DNA of 64,000 nt from Mycolicibacterium cosmeticum (lineage in GTDB: Bacteria > Actinomycetota > Actinomycetes > Mycobacteriales > Mycobacteriaceae). The notes under the pieces were generated by a model. That model made no database searches. It saw only the letters and a program-made list of their open reading frames with translations, and was not told the DNA's origin. Below are positions 45,909 through 54,016 of this stretch, piece after piece; positions within the stretch are counted from its first letter, which is position 1; the number at the start of each line of letters is the position of its first letter. The position numbers and the translations under genes are program-made. Location: the NCBI RefSeq assembly GCF_000613185.1, contig NZ_CCBB010000001.1, positions 310,001 to 374,000 of the forward strand. The letters run 5' to 3'.

Positions 45909-47078
45909 ATGGAATCCGTCCCTATCGGACAGGCGAACGCCGAAATGGTCATCGATCTGGATGCGATAGACCGCAACGTCCGCACTCTGTGCCGGGTGGC
46001 CGGTGATGCCGCGGTGATGGCCGTGGTCAAGGCGGATGGATACAACCACGGGGCCACGCGTATCGCCGCCACCGCCGTCGCCGCGGGTGCACGAGAGATC
46101 GGCGTCGCCACCTTGAGCGAAGCGCTGGAACTCCGGGACAGCGGGATCGAAGCACCAATCATGTTCTGGCTGAGCGGACCCGGCGATGACTTCGCTGCGG
46201 CCATCGCCCGAGATTGTGAGATCGCGGTGACCTCGGAGCGCCATCTCGATGCCGTCTGTGCGGCCGCCAGGTCGGCGGGAAGGCCAGCAACGATCTCGAT
46301 CAAGGTCGACACCGGCCTCAACCGAAATGGTTTCTGCCCCAGAGACTATCGTGCACTCCTGACCAGGATCCGCTGTGTGAAAGATGCCGGCCTCATTCGG
46401 GTTCGGGGCATCTTCTCCCATCTGGCCTGCGCCGATGATCCGAATTGTTCGATCACCGAAACCCAGCGGAGCCGCTTTCTGAACGCCCTCGAGACGGCTT
46501 CGGCCCATGGCATCACTCCTGAAGTCACCCATATCGCCAATTCCGCCGCGGCACTCACCCGGCCGGATCTCCACTTTCAGATGGTGCGCGCGGGCATCGC
46601 GCTTTATGGACTCAGCCCGGTGGCCACCGCCGCGCAGTTGGTTCCGGCGATGACGTTGCAGGCGCGCGTGGTGTTGGTCAAGGACATCGCGGCCGGCGAG
46701 GGGGTGTCCTACGGTCACATGTGGACGGCATTGCACGACACCACGATTGCGCTTCTCCCGATTGGCTATGCCGATGGGCTACCCAGGGCCCTGAGCGGGA
46801 AGTTCAGCGTCCTGATTGGCCACAAGCGGTACCCGAGCGTTGGTCGCATCTGCATGGATCAGGTCGTCGTCGACGTGGGTCAGCACAGCGGTGTGCGGGA
46901 AGGCGATGTCGCTGTGTTGTTCGGCAACGGTCGGCATGGCGAATCCCGTGCGCAGGATTGGGCCGAGACGCTCGACACCATTCACTATGAGATTGTTACC
47001 GGGCCGCGCGGCCGTGTACGCCGGCGGTTCATTGGTGGCGCGTCAACGACCACGGCGGGTCAGGCGCAGAACGCCTGA
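45909..47078 (+). CDS. alr: Alanine racemase (fold type III, PLP-dependent)
   Basis: A 389-residue alanine racemase. PLP Lys41 lies in VVKADGYNHG, and the second catalytic Tyr in GVSYGHMW; further blocks are VDTGLNRNGF, FSHLACAD and GRICMDQVVVDVG. It interconverts L- and D-alanine, although paralogues in catabolic islands may act on other amino acids. Mycobacteria carry a housekeeping alr elsewhere, so this is probably a second copy; that cannot be confirmed from the window. The ATG at 45909 has GGAAGG 11 nt upstream. It converges with the cupin gene through a hairpin at its stop codon. Confidence 0.9.
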   Translation: MESVPIGQANAEMVIDLDAIDRNVRTLCRVAGDAAVMAVVKADGYNHGATRIAATAVAAGAREIGVATLSEALELRDSGIEAPIMFWLSGPGDDFAAAIARDCEIAVTSERHLDAVCAAARSAGRPATISIKVDTGLNRNGFCPRDYRALLTRIRCVKDAGLIRVRGIFSHLACADDPNCSITETQRSRFLNALETASAHGITPEVTHIANSAAALTRPDLHFQMVRAGIALYGLSPVATAAQLVPAMTLQARVVLVKDIAAGEGVSYGHMWTALHDTTIALLPIGYADGLPRALSGKFSVLIGHKRYPSVGRICMDQVVVDVGQHSGVREGDVAVLFGNGRHGESRAQDWAETLDTIHYEIVTGPRGRVRRRFIGGASTTTAGQAQNA

Positions 47079-47084
47079 CCCGCC
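47054..47084. terminator. Bidirectional-type hairpin between alr and the P450 operon
   Basis: A perfect 13-bp stem (GGCGGGTCAGGCG and its complement) with a 5-nt loop spans the alr stop codon and the short gap to the convergent cupin stop. No T-run follows, as is common for mycobacterial terminators. Its position between two converging units suggests it stops transcription from both sides. Confidence 0.7.
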
Positions 47085-47099
47085 GCAGCATAGCTAGCC

Positions 47100-47456
47100 T
47101 CAAAAGACGGTGTATACCTTCAGGATCGTCTCGTGGATATCCCAGGTGCCCGTCCAGCCCTTGGCGAAGACCGCGCTGTCGCCGGCGTTGATGTCATAAG
47201 TCTGACCACCTTCTTCGCTGACTGTCATCCGACCCTCCAACACGGTGATGGACTCGTTGGTCTCGAACACCCAGCGAGAGGGGCCAGGCGCGCATTTCCA
47301 CAGTCCCACTTCGAGGACACCGTCACCGGTCCAGAGTTTCTTGCCGGCGGTGGCCATGGGTTCGGCGGTCGCCTCCGGCAGGGGGCCCCAATCCTCCAAT
47401 TCGATTGCGCGTGCATCTGAAATTACCGCAGTCGAGGTGGAAGTGCTTGTAGTCAT
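47100..47456 (-). CDS. DUF861 cupin protein
   Basis: A 118-residue single-cupin protein. The stretch LWKCAPGPSRWVFETNESIT followed by VLEGRMTVSEEGGQTYDINA and GDSAVFAKGWTGTWDIHET matches the Cupin_3/DUF861 family, many of which accompany amine or ureide catabolism genes. The Ser/Thr-rich start precedes the fold. Metal ligands are weak: the usual Glu is in NESI, and His is mostly lacking, so it may be a binding or isomerase protein. It is the last gene of the P450 operon, 82 bp after the P450 stop. AAAGGA precedes the ATG at 47456. Confidence 0.85.
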   Translation of the reverse strand: MTTSTSTSTAVISDARAIELEDWGPLPEATAEPMATAGKKLWTGDGVLEVGLWKCAPGPSRWVFETNESITVLEGRMTVSEEGGQTYDINAGDSAVFAKGWTGTWDIHETILKVYTVF

Positions 47457-47538
47457 GCGTATCCTTTCATTGTCTTACTCTGTTGCTATCCGGGGAGCTG
47501 GGGTTCTGCCAGGCGCCGCATCGAGCGCGTGCGGCCGA

Positions 47539-48756
47539 TTACGGGATGAGCCGAAGCGGCAGTGAGTGATAGTGGCGCGAGGCGTCGGTGTTCTTGATGA
47601 CGGGTGGCGCCGCGAGTTCGATGCGTGAGTACCGTGCGGCGATCCGCTCCCAGATCACGCGGACCTCAGCTTCGGCGAGCAGGCGCCCCTGGCAGGCGTG
47701 AGTCCCGAGGCTGAAGGTCAAGTTTCGCGTCTGCTCGGGTGGCCGGTTGTAGTCGAAGTCGTCGGGATTGTCGAAGACCTCCGGATCATGGTTCGCCGCT
47801 CCCAGCATGAGCCGCAGCGTGCTCCCGGCCGGTACCGTAACGCCGCGGATGACCAGGGGCTCAGTCGTGGTGCGCGTGACGACAGGTTCGGGAGCGTCGA
47901 AACGCACCAGTTCGGTGACGATGGCTTCTCGCACCTCGGGCCGGTGCCGGAACACCTCGAAGATGTCGGGCCGTCGGGTAAACATGTGCAGTCCCGAGCA
48001 GATCAGGTAGCTGGCATCCATATGACCGACGAAGTAGAAGAACAAGGTGGTTGCATGCACTTCGGCCGCAGTCATCTCACCGCTATCCTCGAGTGCGAGT
48101 AGGTGGTCGAGAAGGCCCGTGCCAGGCTGGTCGCGCTTCATCTCGATGAGTTCGGCCGCTCGGCTCCGCAGATAGACGTGCGCTTCCTCGCATGCTTGGA
48201 AGTCCTCGGGAGTGGGGACGGCACTGAGAACGGGCATGGCTTTGCGCATTTGTGTGCGAACTTCGTCGATCTGATCGTCAGGCACCTCCAGCAGCCGGCA
48301 TACGGTGCGGTGGGTGGCTTCCACTGCGATGTCGAAACCGTCGATGAGCCCGTCGTCGCCGACGCGGTCGAGGATTTCGTCGGTGACGGCCGCGGTGATG
48401 GTAATCCAGTGTTTGACCTGTTTGGGCGTCAGCCACTTGCTGGTCAGCCGGCGCAGTCGGGTGTGCTCGGGCTCGTCCTTGCCCAGCGCCATGTGTTCGA
48501 GGATTTTCCAGCCGCCGGCCTTCTCCCACTCAGGCCCGATGACAACCGACGGCAGTCGGCCGTAGTGCATCAGGTCCTCATAGCGGGTCAGCACGAAGGT
48601 GCCGTCATCGTCGATGGTGATCGGTGCCTCGGCGAGGGCGCGCGCATAGAACGGATACGGATCCTCGCGAAGCTTGGCATCCTTCCAGGGAAGGTAGTCG
48701 CGGGTTGCCGGGCAACCGGGATCCGTTGACACTGCGATTGTGTGGCTGGTGGTCAT
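47539..48756 (-). CDS. Cytochrome P450, soluble bacterial class
   Basis: A 405-residue P450. The heme-binding loop FSLGTHACQGR carries Cys355; the ExxR pair is Glu282-Arg285 in ELVRF. The I-helix, however, reads VGHMDAS at residues 243-249 where most P450s have AGHETT, so the conserved acid-alcohol pair used for proton delivery is missing. The partners encoded in the same operon are a flavodoxin and an adrenodoxin-reductase-like flavoprotein, as in the P450cin and XplA systems, not a ferredoxin. The substrate is unknown; a nitrogen compound is suggested by the permease and the flanking genes. Family numbering cannot be assigned by eye. Confidence 0.93.
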   Translation of the reverse strand: MTTSHTIAVSTDPGCPATRDYLPWKDAKLREDPYPFYARALAEAPITIDDDGTFVLTRYEDLMHYGRLPSVVIGPEWEKAGGWKILEHMALGKDEPEHTRLRRLTSKWLTPKQVKHWITITAAVTDEILDRVGDDGLIDGFDIAVEATHRTVCRLLEVPDDQIDEVRTQMRKAMPVLSAVPTPEDFQACEEAHVYLRSRAAELIEMKRDQPGTGLLDHLLALEDSGEMTAAEVHATTLFFYFVGHMDASYLICSGLHMFTRRPDIFEVFRHRPEVREAIVTELVRFDAPEPVVTRTTTEPLVIRGVTVPAGSTLRLMLGAANHDPEVFDNPDDFDYNRPPEQTRNLTFSLGTHACQGRLLAEAEVRVIWERIAARYSRIELAAPPVIKNTDASRHYHSLPLRLIP

Positions 48757-48795
48757 GGACGTTTTCCTTTCTGATCTCGGGTGGGCGCCGGTTCG

Positions 48796-50304
48796 TCACA
48801 TACGAGTCGGCGTGACGGCATCGGCTGATTCGGGCTGACCGGTGTCCGCCCGGCCAAGGCGGGCGAAGATATGCGGTCTTGCGGACCGGAAGTACAACGC
48901 CACACCGGCTCCGATCACCAATGAGGCGGCGAGCACGATGAGCAGCCCGAGATTCTGGCCGGGTTCACCGCCGACGACGAGGTCGAAGTGCAGCACGCTG
49001 AGGATCACAGTGGCGCCCAGAGTGAGGATGGCCAGCGCGGGGGCGATGTAGCACTTGAAGATGTTGGCGTCGGCGGGAATTCCCCTGCGGCTGAACCACA
49101 CGATCACGGCGAAGCTGACGAGCGCCATCAGGGTGAGGATGCCGACGGTGCCGAGGCCGAACAACTGTGCATCGAGCCCTTCACCTTCGGGGTTTGCGAT
49201 ACTCAAGGGGATGAGAAGCGCGGCCACGACAATCGCGACGGCGACCGAGGCACGGGCCGGCGAGTGATGTCGCGGGTGGACTTTGGCGAAGAACGACGGC
49301 AGCGCTTTGTCATGCCCGAGGTTGTAGAAGTAGCGTGATGCCACGTTGTGCACGGAGATGGCCGCAGCCAACTCGGACGTGATGATCATCATGAAAGTCA
49401 GTTGTGTGAAGAACCCCGCCGCGAGATGGCCGATAGCGCTGGGGAACATCATCTTCGGATCGTCGGTGGCGGCCTGCACTGCGTTTGATCCGTATGCGGT
49501 GGTAAGCAGGTAGCAGGACACGGTGTAGAGGACACCGACGAACGCGACGGCGCCGTAGGTGGCACGCGGAATGGTTGTGCCCGGGTCGCGTACTTCATCG
49601 CGGAATACAGCGGTGGCCTCGAAGCCGAGGAATATCATGATGGCGAACAGCAGCCCGACGCCGATGTCGCCCTGCGACAAGGAGGCGGGGTTGAACGGCG
49701 CGGCAGTGAACCCATCCGGGCCGCCACCGTGCAGAAGAACAGCGACATTGAAGATCACGACGATGGCGACCTCCAAAACCATGGCGACACTGAGGATTTT
49801 CGCCGAGACCTCGATGTGGAAGTAACAGAGGACACTGACTAGTGCCCAGGCGATGATCGTCCACAACCACCACGGTGTCTCCGGTCCGCCCATGCTGGTG
49901 ATCAGCTCGGTCAGGGTCATGCCGATGAAGGGAAAGCAACCACCGAGCATGAGCAGATAGGAGACGACCGCAAGGAAGGCAGAGCCCAGGCCGGTCACCT
50001 TGCCCAGGCCGGCGCTGATGAATGCATAGAAGGAGCCTGGTCTGGGAAGGTGTTTTGTCATGGTGACATAGCCGACGGCGAACAGCAGGAGGCTGACCGT
50101 CGCAACAGCGAAGATCAAACTTGCTCCCGGACCACCGAATTGGATGCAGAACGGGATGAACCCGGCGACGGCAGCAATCGGTGCCGAGAACGCCAGGACC
50201 GTAAGCATGAGGGAGCTGACTCCCATGCGGCCGGACAGTTCGGTGTCGGATCCGGGTTGTAGGGTTGTGGCTCGCGGGTTGGCCTCGGCGGCGTCTGATG
50301 ACAT
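48796..50304 (-). CDS. APC-family amino acid/amine permease (P450 operon)
   Basis: A 502-residue amino acid-polyamine-organocation permease with about twelve membrane helices and long soluble ends. Typical blocks are MLTVLAFSAPIAAVAGFIPF in helix 1, the FLGFEATAVFRDEVRDPGTT signature after helix 6, and SVHNVASRYFYNLGHDKALP. This type imports amino acids, amines or small organic cations by proton symport. Being between flavodoxin and P450 genes, it probably imports the P450 substrate. It is only distantly similar to the permease at 54017. Confidence 0.92.
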   Translation of the reverse strand: MSSDAAEANPRATTLQPGSDTELSGRMGVSSLMLTVLAFSAPIAAVAGFIPFCIQFGGPGASLIFAVATVSLLLFAVGYVTMTKHLPRPGSFYAFISAGLGKVTGLGSAFLAVVSYLLMLGGCFPFIGMTLTELITSMGGPETPWWLWTIIAWALVSVLCYFHIEVSAKILSVAMVLEVAIVVIFNVAVLLHGGGPDGFTAAPFNPASLSQGDIGVGLLFAIMIFLGFEATAVFRDEVRDPGTTIPRATYGAVAFVGVLYTVSCYLLTTAYGSNAVQAATDDPKMMFPSAIGHLAAGFFTQLTFMMIITSELAAAISVHNVASRYFYNLGHDKALPSFFAKVHPRHHSPARASVAVAIVVAALLIPLSIANPEGEGLDAQLFGLGTVGILTLMALVSFAVIVWFSRRGIPADANIFKCYIAPALAILTLGATVILSVLHFDLVVGGEPGQNLGLLIVLAASLVIGAGVALYFRSARPHIFARLGRADTGQPESADAVTPTRM

Positions 50305-50323
50305 GTGGGGTCCTTGGGTTGGT

Positions 50324-50355
<32 letters not shown>

Positions 50356-50357
50356 TT

Positions 50358-50810
50358 CTAGATGGTTGCAGCGGTGAAGAGGTCGTCGACCCAGGAAACA
50401 GCGACCTCGGAAGCATCGAGTCCGCTGTCGGCATCGTGGTGCCCGGTCTCCCCCATCTGGGTGGCACCGAGATCGGTGAATGCGGCGGCCAACCGCGCGA
50501 TGCCGCGGTTGTAGGTCTCGTAGGTGCTGTCGCCCAATCCGAACGCGGCGAACCGTGTCGATGAGAGGTCGGGGCGGACCTCGTTGAGCGCATCGAAGAA
50601 GGGCAACGCCGTTTGAGGCAGCTCGCCTTCGCCGTAGGTCGAGGATACGACGATGACCAGCTTCTGCGCGCCGAGATCGGCGACATCGTAGTGCTCCATG
50701 TCGAAGACCTCGCTCTTGATGCCGTTGCGCTCCAGGGCGGTACAGATGTCTTCGGCGACCATTTCGGAGTTGCCCGATTCCGTACCGTAGAGGATCGTCA
50801 CTGTGTCCAC
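50358..50810 (-). CDS. Flavodoxin, single FMN-binding domain
   Basis: A 150-residue flavodoxin. The FMN phosphate loop is LYGTESGNSEM near the N-terminus, followed by VIVVSSTYGEGELPQTALPF and FGLGDSTYETYN, which stack on the isoalloxazine. It passes electrons from the reductase encoded just upstream to the P450, as cindoxin does for P450cin. The GTG at 50810 starts VDTVTILYGTES and has AAAGG nine bases upstream. It belongs to the same minus-strand operon as reductase, permease, P450 and cupin. Confidence 0.93.
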   Translation of the reverse strand: MDTVTILYGTESGNSEMVAEDICTALERNGIKSEVFDMEHYDVADLGAQKLVIVVSSTYGEGELPQTALPFFDALNEVRPDLSSTRFAAFGLGDSTYETYNRGIARLAAAFTDLGATQMGETGHHDADSGLDASEVAVSWVDDLFTAATI

Positions 50811-50850
50811 GTGCCAGCCTTTCTGCTGAATGTCTGTGAATTGACTTGAT

Positions 50851-52230
50851 TTACGTTGCGCTGGTGAGCTTCTCGCCGGAAGTCGCGATCGCGAGCATGG
50901 TGTCGACGTCGACGATCTTGCGACGGCAGCGGTCCGGGTGCGCCGACTGCCGCTCGTGCAGCTCGATGCGCTGCCAGCCGGCGAAGGTGACGACCTGGCT
51001 GCCCAGCTGCGGCCCGATGGCCTCAAACCCTGCTCTGCCCAAGGCTAGTCGGCCGGAAGACACGTCGCTGACGATCGCGTCGACAACCTGCTGCGCATCC
51101 TTGCGGTTCTCCGGAATCGTCCCTTTCGGGCCGCGACGCAGCCATCCCACGCGGTAGACTTGCGGACCGGTCCAGGCCGGCGACGGGCACGACCGATCGT
51201 CGGTACCCCCGCAGGTGAATCCGACGGCGGTGATGACGGAGTCGACGGCAAAGTCCATCCGCTCGCCGTGGCCGCGTCGGGCCCTGAGCAGAGTGTGGCC
51301 GTCACCGCGCTCGATCGCCTCAGGAGTCACGCCGAAGTGCAGGCTTACCCTGGTGCGCCGCAGCGTCGATCCAGTACTCACCGCGCCGGCCACATCGACC
51401 CGTGATGCGTGCGGGCGCAACAGGTCTGCGATCGGCCCCTGGTCGCTGTCCGTCAGGCCGGTGACCTCGATCTCGACGTTGTCCAGCGAGACCACTTCCC
51501 GCAGCATCGCCGCGTCGCATTTGGCCTCGGCTGCCACTGACCGGCCGATGACGTCGATTGTCATCGGTGCCGTCGGGCGCAGCTGTCCCAGTATGTCGTC
51601 GTCGATATCGGATCCGATGAACCCGTCGGCGCCCTTGGACAGCAGGCGCACCACATCGACGGCGACATTGCCCATGCCGACGACCGCAATGCTCTGCCCC
51701 AGCGGCGTGTGAGCGCCCGTCTCGTCGCACGGCAGGCGTCGGGCGGGGAAACCGTTGAGCGTCCGCAGAAGTGCTCCAGCGCCGATCACGCGGCTGCCCG
51801 GTTCTTGCGGGATGTCCAACGACCGGTCTTCGGGCAGGCCGGTGGCCAGCACGACGATGTCGAAGCCGGCAGCCAACTCGTCGAAGCCGATATCCCGGCC
51901 CACCGACACGTTGCCGACGAACCGCACGCCGCCCGTCGTGAACATCCGGTCGAACTGCCGTATCACGCCTTTCGCGCCTTGGTGGTCGGCCGCGACCCCG
52001 TAGCGGATGAGGCCGTAGGGCGCCGGCAGCGCTTCGAAGATCGTGATGTCGGCCCCCGGCCATCTCTTGGCCAGAAATTGTCCCGCGTAGCAGCCGGACG
52101 GACCGCTGCCGACGATGGCGATCGTCGGCAGCGAGCCGCCCGTCACGCCATCGGAGACTGGCGCGCCGGGAGTCTTGCCAACGGATTCACCTGCATTTTT
52201 GGGTGCCGCGACGAGGGTGGCGTCGTACAT
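50851..52230 (-). CDS. Adrenodoxin-reductase-type NAD(P)H:flavodoxin/ferredoxin reductase (FprA-like)
   Basis: A 459-residue two-dinucleotide-binding flavoprotein. The FAD motif is IAIVGSGPSGCYAGQFLAKR, followed by FEALPAPYGLIRYGVAADHQ, and the NADPH motif is VVGMGNVAVDVVRLL; the order and length match mycobacterial FprA and adrenodoxin reductase. An N-terminal 33-residue extension precedes the FAD fold. It would feed electrons to the flavodoxin and P450 of the operon. GAGGTG precedes the ATG at 52230. It is the first gene of the operon, divergent from the TetR gene. Confidence 0.93.
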   Translation of the reverse strand: MYDATLVAAPKNAGESVGKTPGAPVSDGVTGGSLPTIAIVGSGPSGCYAGQFLAKRWPGADITIFEALPAPYGLIRYGVAADHQGAKGVIRQFDRMFTTGGVRFVGNVSVGRDIGFDELAAGFDIVVLATGLPEDRSLDIPQEPGSRVIGAGALLRTLNGFPARRLPCDETGAHTPLGQSIAVVGMGNVAVDVVRLLSKGADGFIGSDIDDDILGQLRPTAPMTIDVIGRSVAAEAKCDAAMLREVVSLDNVEIEVTGLTDSDQGPIADLLRPHASRVDVAGAVSTGSTLRRTRVSLHFGVTPEAIERGDGHTLLRARRGHGERMDFAVDSVITAVGFTCGGTDDRSCPSPAWTGPQVYRVGWLRRGPKGTIPENRKDAQQVVDAIVSDVSSGRLALGRAGFEAIGPQLGSQVVTFAGWQRIELHERQSAHPDRCRRKIVDVDTMLAIATSGEKLTSAT

Positions 52231-52286
52231 TGGTTCACCTCGAAAGAGTGGCCGAATGAGGCATCGACTCTGAACTTAGACTAGAG

Positions 52287-52304
52287 ACGCGACTGGAGTC
52301 GCGT
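52287..52304. promoter_or_regulatory. 18-bp palindrome between reductase and TetR genes
   Basis: ACGCGACT (52287-52294) and AGTCGCGT (52297-52304) are exact complements separated by GG, in the 262-bp gap between the divergent reductase and TetR genes. A related GCGACTCCGC lies at about 52324-52333, and an AT-rich TATAGT (-10 like) at 52314-52319. This is the best operator candidate for the adjacent TetR protein. Confidence 0.6.
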
Positions 52305-52492
52305 ATTTGAAAATATAGTTGCGGCGACTCCGCATGTCCATAGGCGAAAGCGCCATTTACGAGGCGGTTACGTCCAGGAAACCGAGCCGGCCGCTTCCGA
52401 GCCGACCCAAAACCCGACTGGGATCGCGACACGGTTACACTCACGTTGCCTGCACCTGCTGGAACGGTGGGCGTCGAACCAAGGGGGTATTG

Positions 52493-53152
52493 GTGACACA
52501 GTCCGTGAGTCCGACGGTCAGCACCGCCTGGCATCACGAACTCGCCGGCGGTCTGCGCAAGCGACCGCTTCAGGAACGGTCCCGCGCCATGATCCAGCGC
52601 ATCCTCGACACGGCGGCCGCGCTGGTCGAAGAGGTCGGTTACGAAGCGGTCGTCGGGTCACCGAACCTGCTGCTCGACAAATCGGGTGTCAGCCGGGGGT
52701 CGTTCTACGCCTTCTTCGAAACACCCGAGCGGGTGCTCGACGAACTCTCATATCAGCGCATCCAGCAATCGGCGGTCGCCTTCGCGGAGGCACTGCACTC
52801 GCGGCGCGGTGACCGATGGATCGAGATCGTCAACACGGTGATCGACTTCTACACGGCCGAGCACCGAATCCCGTTGATCCGCGAACTGTGGGTCCGCCAG
52901 AATCTGACGCATCGAGTCCGACAGCTCGACCACCTGGCCATCAATGACTTTGCGAATGTTGTGCTGACCGAATTCCGCAGGCACGCACCACTGTTCGACT
53001 CGCTCACCGAGCTGCAGTGCCGGGTCGCCATGCACGCGGTGGAGCGCCTGTTCCAGTTGGCCTTCACCGATGACCCGGACGGCGACCCCGCCACCATCGC
53101 CGAAGCACGCCGCATGCTCGCCGACTACTTCGCCGGTTACTCCGGCGAGTGA
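52493..53152 (+). CDS. TetR-family transcriptional regulator
   Basis: A 219-residue TetR repressor: the N-terminal HTH spans about residues 30-75 with SGVSRGSFYAFFETPERVLD as the recognition part, and the rest is a helical ligand domain with HLAINDFANVVLTEFRR. It is divergent from the P450 operon and shares a palindrome-containing gap, so it probably represses that operon and itself in response to the substrate. GTG at 52493 is preceded by AAGGGGG. It converges with the GntR gene, 16 bp between stops. Confidence 0.88.
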   Translation: MTQSVSPTVSTAWHHELAGGLRKRPLQERSRAMIQRILDTAAALVEEVGYEAVVGSPNLLLDKSGVSRGSFYAFFETPERVLDELSYQRIQQSAVAFAEALHSRRGDRWIEIVNTVIDFYTAEHRIPLIRELWVRQNLTHRVRQLDHLAINDFANVVLTEFRRHAPLFDSLTELQCRVAMHAVERLFQLAFTDDPDGDPATIAEARRMLADYFAGYSGE

Positions 53153-53168
53153 CACGCAGACCACATCC

Positions 53169-54002
53169 TCACCCCGCAGGCGATGTGACGTGGCGGTCTT
53201 TGAGCGTGGCCAGCAACTTCTGCACGCTCCACATGCTGCGCTGAACGTGAGCGCTCATCGCCCGCTCGGCCTCGTCGGGCTTACGGGCCCGTACCGCCGC
53301 CAAGACCTCCTGATGCTCGGCGATGGTGGCTTCGTGGAAGGTCCCGCCTTCGGGCAGCAATGCCAGTGCCGGGTGACAACACTGCCGGGTCTCCTCGATG
53401 CCGCGGATCAGGAACGGATTCGCGGTGATGTGCGCGAGGGTCAGATGGAAGACGGCGTCACTGCGCATGAACGAGGCATCGTCGGAGGCCTCTTGCAACA
53501 ACGCATGCGCGGCCTCGAGGTCGTTGAGTTCGGTGGCGGTGCGTCGCTCACTGGCCAGCCGGGACACCGCAGGTTCCACCAGGCACCGATACTCCATGGC
53601 GAGGCGGATCTCATCACGGTTCTCGATAGCTTCCACGATGACATCACGGAAGCGGGACTCGTCCTCCCCCGCACCGCGAACGAACGCGCCACCGTTGCGG
53701 CCGCGGCGCCGCTCGATCAGGCCTTCGGCCTGTAACTGCCTGAACGCCAACTGAACCGGCGTGCGGCCGACCCCCAGCATGTCGGCGAATTCGCGTTCGG
53801 AGGGCAACGCCGAACCTGGCGGCAGCAGGCCCAGCCGGATCTCGCGACGAACCAGGTCGGCCACATAGCGGTTGATATCGACGTGGGAGGGCGGCAGTGC
53901 GACGGTCCCCGACGATATCCCGCTGATCAGGGCACTCATTCTCTCGACCGGCCCGGTTTCCTGGTCATCGGACAATGCTAACCAGTCGATGTTGCTCGAC
54001 AT
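53169..54002 (-). CDS. GntR-family regulator, FCD (FadR) subfamily
   Basis: A 277-residue regulator with a winged HTH (LPSEREFADMLGVGRTPVQL, then AFRQLQAEGLIERRRGRNGG) and a helical FCD effector domain with the metal-site residues expected in DAVFHLTLAHITANPF and TIAEHQEVLAA. FCD domains usually sense organic acids through a metal. It is the last gene of the operon with the phosphotriesterase-like, glutamine-synthetase-like and permease genes, so it probably controls them. ATG at 54002 is 14 nt after the permease stop; longer in-frame extensions were rejected because they enter the permease gene. Confidence 0.88.
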   Translation of the reverse strand: MSSNIDWLALSDDQETGPVERMSALISGISSGTVALPPSHVDINRYVADLVRREIRLGLLPPGSALPSEREFADMLGVGRTPVQLAFRQLQAEGLIERRRGRNGGAFVRGAGEDESRFRDVIVEAIENRDEIRLAMEYRCLVEPAVSRLASERRTATELNDLEAAHALLQEASDDASFMRSDAVFHLTLAHITANPFLIRGIEETRQCCHPALALLPEGGTFHEATIAEHQEVLAAVRARKPDEAERAMSAHVQRSMWSVQKLLATLKDRHVTSPAG

Positions 54003-54016
54003 GACCAACTGGCTCC

